A stretch of 64,000 nt of DNA. Source: JAUYQR01 sp050632395. GTDB lineage: Bacteria > Pseudomonadota > Alphaproteobacteria > Rhodobacterales > Rhodobacteraceae. Shown in pieces: positions 60,126-64,000 of this stretch. The notes under the pieces were generated by a model. That model ran no database searches. It was not told the DNA's origin and saw only the letters and a list, made by a program, of their open reading frames with translations. Position 1 is the first letter of the stretch; each line of letters begins with the position of its first letter. A program made the translations under genes and the position numbers. The DNA is taken from assembly GCF_050632395.1 (NCBI RefSeq), contig NZ_CP192600.1, positions 3,844,001 to 3,908,000 of the forward strand, given 5' to 3'.

Positions 60126-60130
60126 GCCGC
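60117..60130. other. Palindrome holding two convergent stop codons
   Basis: GCGGCCTAGGCCGC is a perfect 14-bp palindrome. The hybrid kinase ends at TAG (60123-60125) and yaaA ends at TAG on the other strand (60124-60122), so the tails overlap by four bases. Confidence 0.8.
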
Positions 60131-60913
60131 GTTCTCCTCCACCGCCTCGCGCGCAAAGACCGGCGCCTCCGGGGTCGAGGCTTCGGCCCGGTAGACATAC
60201 CCGCCGCCGTCAAAGCCGCGCAGATCGGCGGGGTCGGTCAGCCGATGCTCCATCACAAAGCGCGCCATCGCCCCTCGCGCCCGCTTGGCAAAGAACGAGA
60301 TCACCTTTTCCCCGCCCGCCGGCCCGTCCAGAAAAACAGGAGAGATCACGCGCAGTTTCAAGGCTTTGCGATCCGCCGCCCGGAAATACTCGACCGAGGC
60401 GCAGTTCAGCAACACCCCCGTTCCCGCCTCACGCCCCGCCGCGTTCAGCGCTTTGGCGACCTTGTCGCCCCAGAAGGCATAAAGGTCCGCCCCCTTCGCA
60501 TTCGCCAACCGAGACCCCATCTCCAGCCGGTAAGGCTGGATCGCATCCATCGGCTTCAGCAGCCCGTAAAGCCCGGAAAGTATCCGCAGATGCGTCCCCG
60601 CCCGGCTCATCGCATCGCCCGACAGGGTCGCCGCATCCAGCCCCTGATAGGTGTCTCCCGCAAAGCAGTGGATCGCCGGAAACACCGAAGCCTCTGCCGG
60701 TTTGCGGCGATAGGCGCGAAACCGGTCGCGGTTCAACCGCGCCAACGGCTCCGACAGGCTCATCAAGGCCTGCAGGTCGGCCACCGACATCTCACGCGCC
60801 ACCGACACCAGCCGCATCGCTTCGGTCGCGAAATCCGGCTCGGACAGCACCTCGTCGCGCACCACCCGCGGCGTTTCGTTCAGCTTTTTCGCCGGTGAAA
60901 TCACGCACAACAT
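60122..60913 (-). CDS. yaaA: Peroxide stress protein YaaA (UPF0246)
   Basis: This 263-residue DNA-binding protein of the YaaA family lowers free iron and protects from peroxide in E. coli. The opening MLCVISPAKKLNE, AGDTYQGLDAATLSGDAM, RILSGLYGLLKPMDAIQPYR and EKVISFFAKRARGAMARFVM are the conserved blocks. The start at 60913 follows a GGGGGGA site and is one base past the recQ stop (TGATATG); a longer reading to 61237 runs through recQ. Confidence 0.94.
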   Translation of the reverse strand: MLCVISPAKKLNETPRVVRDEVLSEPDFATEAMRLVSVAREMSVADLQALMSLSEPLARLNRDRFRAYRRKPAEASVFPAIHCFAGDTYQGLDAATLSGDAMSRAGTHLRILSGLYGLLKPMDAIQPYRLEMGSRLANAKGADLYAFWGDKVAKALNAAGREAGTGVLLNCASVEYFRAADRKALKLRVISPVFLDGPAGGEKVISFFAKRARGAMARFVMEHRLTDPADLRGFDGGGYVYRAEASTPEAPVFAREAVEENAA

Positions 60914-60914
60914 A

Positions 60915-62957
60915 TCAATCCCCCCGCAACACGGCCAAGAACGCCTCACCGAACCGCTCGGTCTTCTGCCCGCCCATGCCTTGAATCCGGTCAAGCTCGG
61001 CCAGCGTCGATGGTCTGCGTTCCGCAATCTGGCGCAAAGTGGCATTCGGGCAAGACAGCTGCTTGCCGATCCCATCCTCGCCCCGCGCCAGCGCCAGTTG
61101 CACCTCGGCCAACCGGTCAAACACCTCGCCTTCCGGCGTGCCGACCAACCGCATCCGCGCCGGATGCAGCATCTCAACCGCCCCGTTGATCGCCGCCAGA
61201 AACGCCGCGCCATAGCTTTCCAGCTTTTTCGCGCCAACCCCGCTGATCCCCGCCATCTGGTCCAGCGTGGCGGGCTTCTTCTCGGCCATCTCGATCAGCG
61301 TCTTGTCGGGAAAGATCACATAGGCCGGCACGTTCGCCGCCTCCGCCAAGGCCCGCCGTTTCGCCTTCAGATGCGACAACAGCGCCGCGTCCTCGTCCGC
61401 CACCTGCCCCCGCACCGCCACCCGCTCCACCGCCGAGGTCACCGTATCGCGCCTGAGCGTGATCGACGCCTCGCCCCGCAGGATCGGCCGCGCCGCATCG
61501 GTCATCCGCAAGGCACCATGCCGGTCCGGGTCAGGCCGCACCAGATCGCGCCCCATCATCTGGCGAAACACCGCACCCCACGCAGGCTTCGACAACTCGC
61601 GCCCGACCGCAAAGGTCGGCAAACTGTCATGCCCGCGTTCCTTCACCTTCGCTGTGGCCGTCCCGGTCAGGATGTCGATCAGATGCCCCGCGCCGAACCA
61701 CTCGCCCGTGCGCAAAATCGCCGACAGCGCCTTTCGCACCGCATCCGTCGCGTCAAACAAAAGCGCCGGGCGGTCACACAAATCGCAGTTCCCGCAAGGC
61801 TCGGCGCTTTCCCCGAAATACCCAAGCAGCACCTGCCGCCGGCACGCCACCGCCTCGGCCAACCCAAGCAGCGCATTCAGCCGCGCGTGGTCCGCCATCT
61901 TGCGGTCCGGCGGTGCCGCCCCTTCGTCGATCTGGCTTCGGCGCAGCCGGATATCTTCCGGCCCATACAACGTCAGCGTTTCCGCAGGCGAGCCGTCGCG
62001 CCCCGCCCGCCCGATCTCCTGGTAATACCCCTCGATCGACTTCGGCAGATCGGCATGGGCTACCCAGCGGATGTCCGGCTTGTCGATCCCCATGCCAAAC
62101 GCGACCGTCGCGACCACGATCAGCCCATCCTCGCGCTGAAACCGCACTTCGACGCGCCGCCGGTCCTCGGCGTCCATCCCGCCGTGATAGGCGACAGACC
62201 CATGCCCCGCCTCGCGCAACGCCTGCGCCAGCGTTTCGGTCTTGGCCCGCGTGCCGCAATAGACGATCCCAGACTGCCCCTTGCGCGCCTTGGCAAACGC
62301 CAGGATCTGCGCCCGTGGCGTGTCCTTCACCGCGAAGGCCAGATGAATGTTCGGCCGGTCGAACCCGCGCAGGAACGTGGCCGGCGCCACCCCGTCGAAC
62401 AGCCGCGTCACGATCTCGGCGCGCGTCTCCTCATCCGCCGTGGCGGTAAATGCGGCCAACGGCACGCCCAGCGTCCGGCGCAATTCACCGATCCGCAGGT
62501 AATCGGGGCGGAAGTCATGGCCCCACTGGCTCACGCAATGCGCCTCATCTACCGCGATCAGGCTGCACCCGATCCGCCGTAGCATCTGAATGGCCGAGGC
62601 TGACGCCAACCGCTCCGGCGCCATGTACAAAAGCTTCAGCACGCCCGCATCCAGCTTGGCAAAGACCTCCTCGGTCTCCTCCTCGGTGTTGCCAGAGGTT
62701 AGCGCCCCCGCCTCTACCCCCGCTTCGCGCAGCGCCCGCACCTGATCCCGCATCAGCGCGATCAACGGCGAAATCACCACTGTCACCCCGTCACGGCACA
62801 GCGCCGGCAGTTGAAAACACAGGGATTTTCCGCCACCCGTGGGCATGATGGCAAGCGTGTTGCGCCCAGCCAGCACAGCCTCAACGATCTCGGCCTGACC
62901 GGGGCGAAACTCGGCAAAGCCGAAGACAGATTGCAGAAGGCTCGCCGCGCGCTCCAC
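60915..62957 (-). CDS. recQ: ATP-dependent DNA helicase RecQ with two HRDC domains
   Basis: This SF2 helicase of about 680 residues acts in recombination and fork repair. FAEFRPGQAEIVEAVLAG starts the core, with Walker A MPTGGGKSLCFQ, DEAH in IAVDEAHCVSQWGHDF, and motif VI QEIGRAGRDGSP. The Zn-binding cysteines end in EPCGNCDLCDRP, and a winged helix follows. Two HRDC domains close the protein (ALLSHLKAKRRALAEAANVP and EVFDRLAEVQLALARGEDGI). I use the GTG at 62957, just after the yggT stop; the ATG at 63011 lies inside yggT, and neither has a strong ribosome site. Confidence 0.92.
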   Translation of the reverse strand: MERAASLLQSVFGFAEFRPGQAEIVEAVLAGRNTLAIMPTGGGKSLCFQLPALCRDGVTVVISPLIALMRDQVRALREAGVEAGALTSGNTEEETEEVFAKLDAGVLKLLYMAPERLASASAIQMLRRIGCSLIAVDEAHCVSQWGHDFRPDYLRIGELRRTLGVPLAAFTATADEETRAEIVTRLFDGVAPATFLRGFDRPNIHLAFAVKDTPRAQILAFAKARKGQSGIVYCGTRAKTETLAQALREAGHGSVAYHGGMDAEDRRRVEVRFQREDGLIVVATVAFGMGIDKPDIRWVAHADLPKSIEGYYQEIGRAGRDGSPAETLTLYGPEDIRLRRSQIDEGAAPPDRKMADHARLNALLGLAEAVACRRQVLLGYFGESAEPCGNCDLCDRPALLFDATDAVRKALSAILRTGEWFGAGHLIDILTGTATAKVKERGHDSLPTFAVGRELSKPAWGAVFRQMMGRDLVRPDPDRHGALRMTDAARPILRGEASITLRRDTVTSAVERVAVRGQVADEDAALLSHLKAKRRALAEAANVPAYVIFPDKTLIEMAEKKPATLDQMAGISGVGAKKLESYGAAFLAAINGAVEMLHPARMRLVGTPEGEVFDRLAEVQLALARGEDGIGKQLSCPNATLRQIAERRPSTLAELDRIQGMGGQKTERFGEAFLAVLRGD

Positions 62958-62964
62958 CCAGCGC

Positions 62965-63252
62965 TCAGAGGAAGGCGGCGACGTTGTTCTGCAGGACGAT
63001 CCGTATCGCATAGATCGCGATCAGCACGATCAGCGGCGCCAGATCCAGCCCGCCCATCTGCGGCAGGAACCGCCGCACCCGGCTATAGACCGGCTCCAGC
63101 ATCGCGCTCAACCCGCCCCAGATCTGCCCGACCAGCGGCTGGCGCGCGTTCAGCACCTGAAAATTGATCAGCCAGCTCATGATGATATGCGCGAGGATGA
63201 TGAACTGGGCGATGTCCAGCAGCAACATCAATATCTGGTAGAGAGAGGTCAT
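62965..63252 (-). CDS. YggT-family membrane protein
   Basis: This 95-residue protein has two hydrophobic helices (YQILMLLLDIAQFIILAHII and LAPLIVLIAIYAIRIVLQNN) around the YggT core MSWLINFQVLNARQPLVGQI and LEPVYSRVRRFLPQMGGLDL. Family members are implicated in osmotic stress or in division-site organisation. GGAG seven bases upstream fixes the start at 63252. It precedes recQ by seven bases if recQ starts at 62957. Confidence 0.92.
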   Translation of the reverse strand: MTSLYQILMLLLDIAQFIILAHIIMSWLINFQVLNARQPLVGQIWGGLSAMLEPVYSRVRRFLPQMGGLDLAPLIVLIAIYAIRIVLQNNVAAFL

Positions 63253-63382
63253 CCGGCACTCCGCGCATGTGGCTGGCCGCAGAGGTAATGCCCGCACCGC
63301 GCAGAAGCAATCCCTGCCGCAGCGTTGCGCTTGACCTTCCGCCGCCGCACAGGCACCCCGGCCCCAGAAACGGAGGCTTCCG

Positions 63383-63913
63383 ATGTATCCTTTCCTGCGT
63401 ATGGCCAAGGAACTTGTCCGCGCCCGCAAACTGCCGCCCCTCGGGCTTCTGGATAGCCATGTCAGCCACCACCGCTGCTGGCCCTGGGACCTCGACCCGT
63501 GGATGGAGCTGAACAACGGCCGAACCCTCACGCTTTTCGACCTTGGCCGCCTGCCGCTTGGCCGCCGCACCGGGCTTGACCGCGTGCTGACTGCCAAACG
63601 CTGGGGCCTGACGGTCGCGGGCAGTTCGGTGCGCTACCGCCGCCGTGTCACCGCCTTCACCGCGCTCACCATGCACACCCGCTGCATCGGCTGGGACGCA
63701 CGTTTTCTCTACATGGAGCAAAGCATGTGGAAGGGCGAGGAATGTACCTCGCACGTCCTGATCCGCTCGGCAATCGTGTCGAAAGCCGGCATGGTCCCCC
63801 CGGCCGAAATGGCCCGCGCGATGGGCCATTCCGGCGACAGCCCCGCCCTGCCCGCCTGGGTGCAAGCCTGGATCAAGGCCGACGCAGTCCGGCCTTGGCC
63901 CCCCGCCCGCTGA
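63383..63913 (+). CDS. Acyl-CoA thioesterase-like hotdog protein
   Basis: This 176-residue protein looks like a 4HBT hotdog enzyme: CWPWDLDPWMELNNGRTLTL carries the Asp/Asn substrate loop (the usual DxxxHxNN is DPWMELNN, lacking the His), then VAGSSVRYRRRVTAFTALTM and TRCIGWDARFLYMEQSMWKG form the strands. Without the canonical His, activity is uncertain; THEM6-like proteins show similar sequences. GGAGG precedes the ATG. It is divergent from yggT across 130 bases. Confidence 0.8.
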   Translation: MYPFLRMAKELVRARKLPPLGLLDSHVSHHRCWPWDLDPWMELNNGRTLTLFDLGRLPLGRRTGLDRVLTAKRWGLTVAGSSVRYRRRVTAFTALTMHTRCIGWDARFLYMEQSMWKGEECTSHVLIRSAIVSKAGMVPPAEMARAMGHSGDSPALPAWVQAWIKADAVRPWPPAR

Positions 63914-63976
63914 CCCCGCCGCTTGCATGACCCGGCGTTTGCGGGTTCACTCCCTCAAAACAAGAAGGGGCGAGGC

Positions 63977-64000
63977 ATGGCAACGGCACGGCAGCGGATC
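63977..64000 (+). CDS. Start of a gene cut by the window edge
   Basis: ATG at 63977 follows AAGGGGCGAGG and opens MATARQRI before the window ends. Too little is present to name it. Confidence 0.45.

Noticed and set aside
60981..62582. 533-codon plus-strand frame opposite recQ
   Set aside because: Same mirror effect; recQ on the other strand has all helicase motifs.
1..64000. tRNA, rRNA, CRISPR arrays, transposases, integrases or prophage genes
   Set aside because: I looked for conserved T-loop sequences, spaced direct repeats, and transposase or integrase motifs in all gaps and found none; this is by eye, so tRNAscan and Rfam runs would be the firm test.

Overview
The window is about 64 kb of high-GC chromosome from an alphaproteobacterium, most likely of the family Rhodobacteraceae. 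Pointers are the run of alphaproteobacterial families (DUF1150 beside a small heat-shock gene, TIGR02186 beside TauE, a COG3837 cupin cluster, a bifunctional Sat-CysC, paired peptide deformylases upstream of fmt), very compact ATGA/TGATG gene junctions, and G-rich intergenic hairpins. Genus cannot be fixed from the sequence alone. I see no rRNA, tRNA, CRISPR array, insertion sequence, prophage or integrase. The content is core metabolism with a few lineage-specific pieces. Both ends cut genes: glnD lacks its 5' end, and a new gene starts 24 bases before the right edge.

Layout, left to right. 1-9.9 kb: glnD-murJ, a rhomboid-fold protein that has lost its catalytic residues, trpS with an unknown membrane protein, a 422-base non-coding stretch with a strong terminator, then ybjN-like-proC-csaA-2-hydroxyacid dehydrogenase. 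9.9-19.8 kb, minus strand: a roughly 9-kb fatty-acid or branched-chain oxidation operon. It starts with two MerR regulators, followed by acyl-CoA dehydrogenase, a 70-aa protein, a GST, thiolase, and fadJ at the end. Set between thiolase and fadJ is a module of two NTF2-like proteins and three tandem cupin domains. A cluster of TGACGT palindromes lies upstream of the first enzyme-proximal merR. 19.9-26.5 kb: two PaaI thioesterases, a MATE transporter, a universal stress protein, an eptA-dgkA pair, and nfu-tsaB-rimI behind an apparent Irr (ICE) box.

26.6-34 kb: a BMP-family ABC importer operon (binding protein, double ATPase, two permeases) continuing into purine-nucleoside phosphorylase, so uptake and phosphorolysis of nucleosides are linked; then TauE/SafE with TIGR02186. 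34-41.5 kb: a VOC protein, ubiK, lgt, a MidA-type methyltransferase, pgeF, an Lrp regulator divergent from trxB, and sat-cysC ended by a strong bidirectional terminator. 41.5-47.8 kb: hsp20-DUF1150 from a sigma-32-like promoter, a DUF465 protein, purEK, ispH, a DUF3429 protein, rnhA, a TRIC-type channel, a TetR-like regulator and a GlsB/YeaQ protein.

47.9-64 kb: def2-def1-fmt, where def1 is a degenerate deformylase; a bacterial alpha-2-macroglobulin (PAN domain plus CTEQ thioester) with pbpC, a periplasmic defence and repair pair; a cytosolic hybrid histidine kinase; then yggT-recQ-yaaA and a thioesterase.

No wholly new system is obvious. The best candidates for new biology are the cupin/NTF2-like module inside the beta-oxidation operon and its MerR operators, the dead rhomboid and deformylase paralogues, the Irr box on nfu, and several unexplained inverted repeats.
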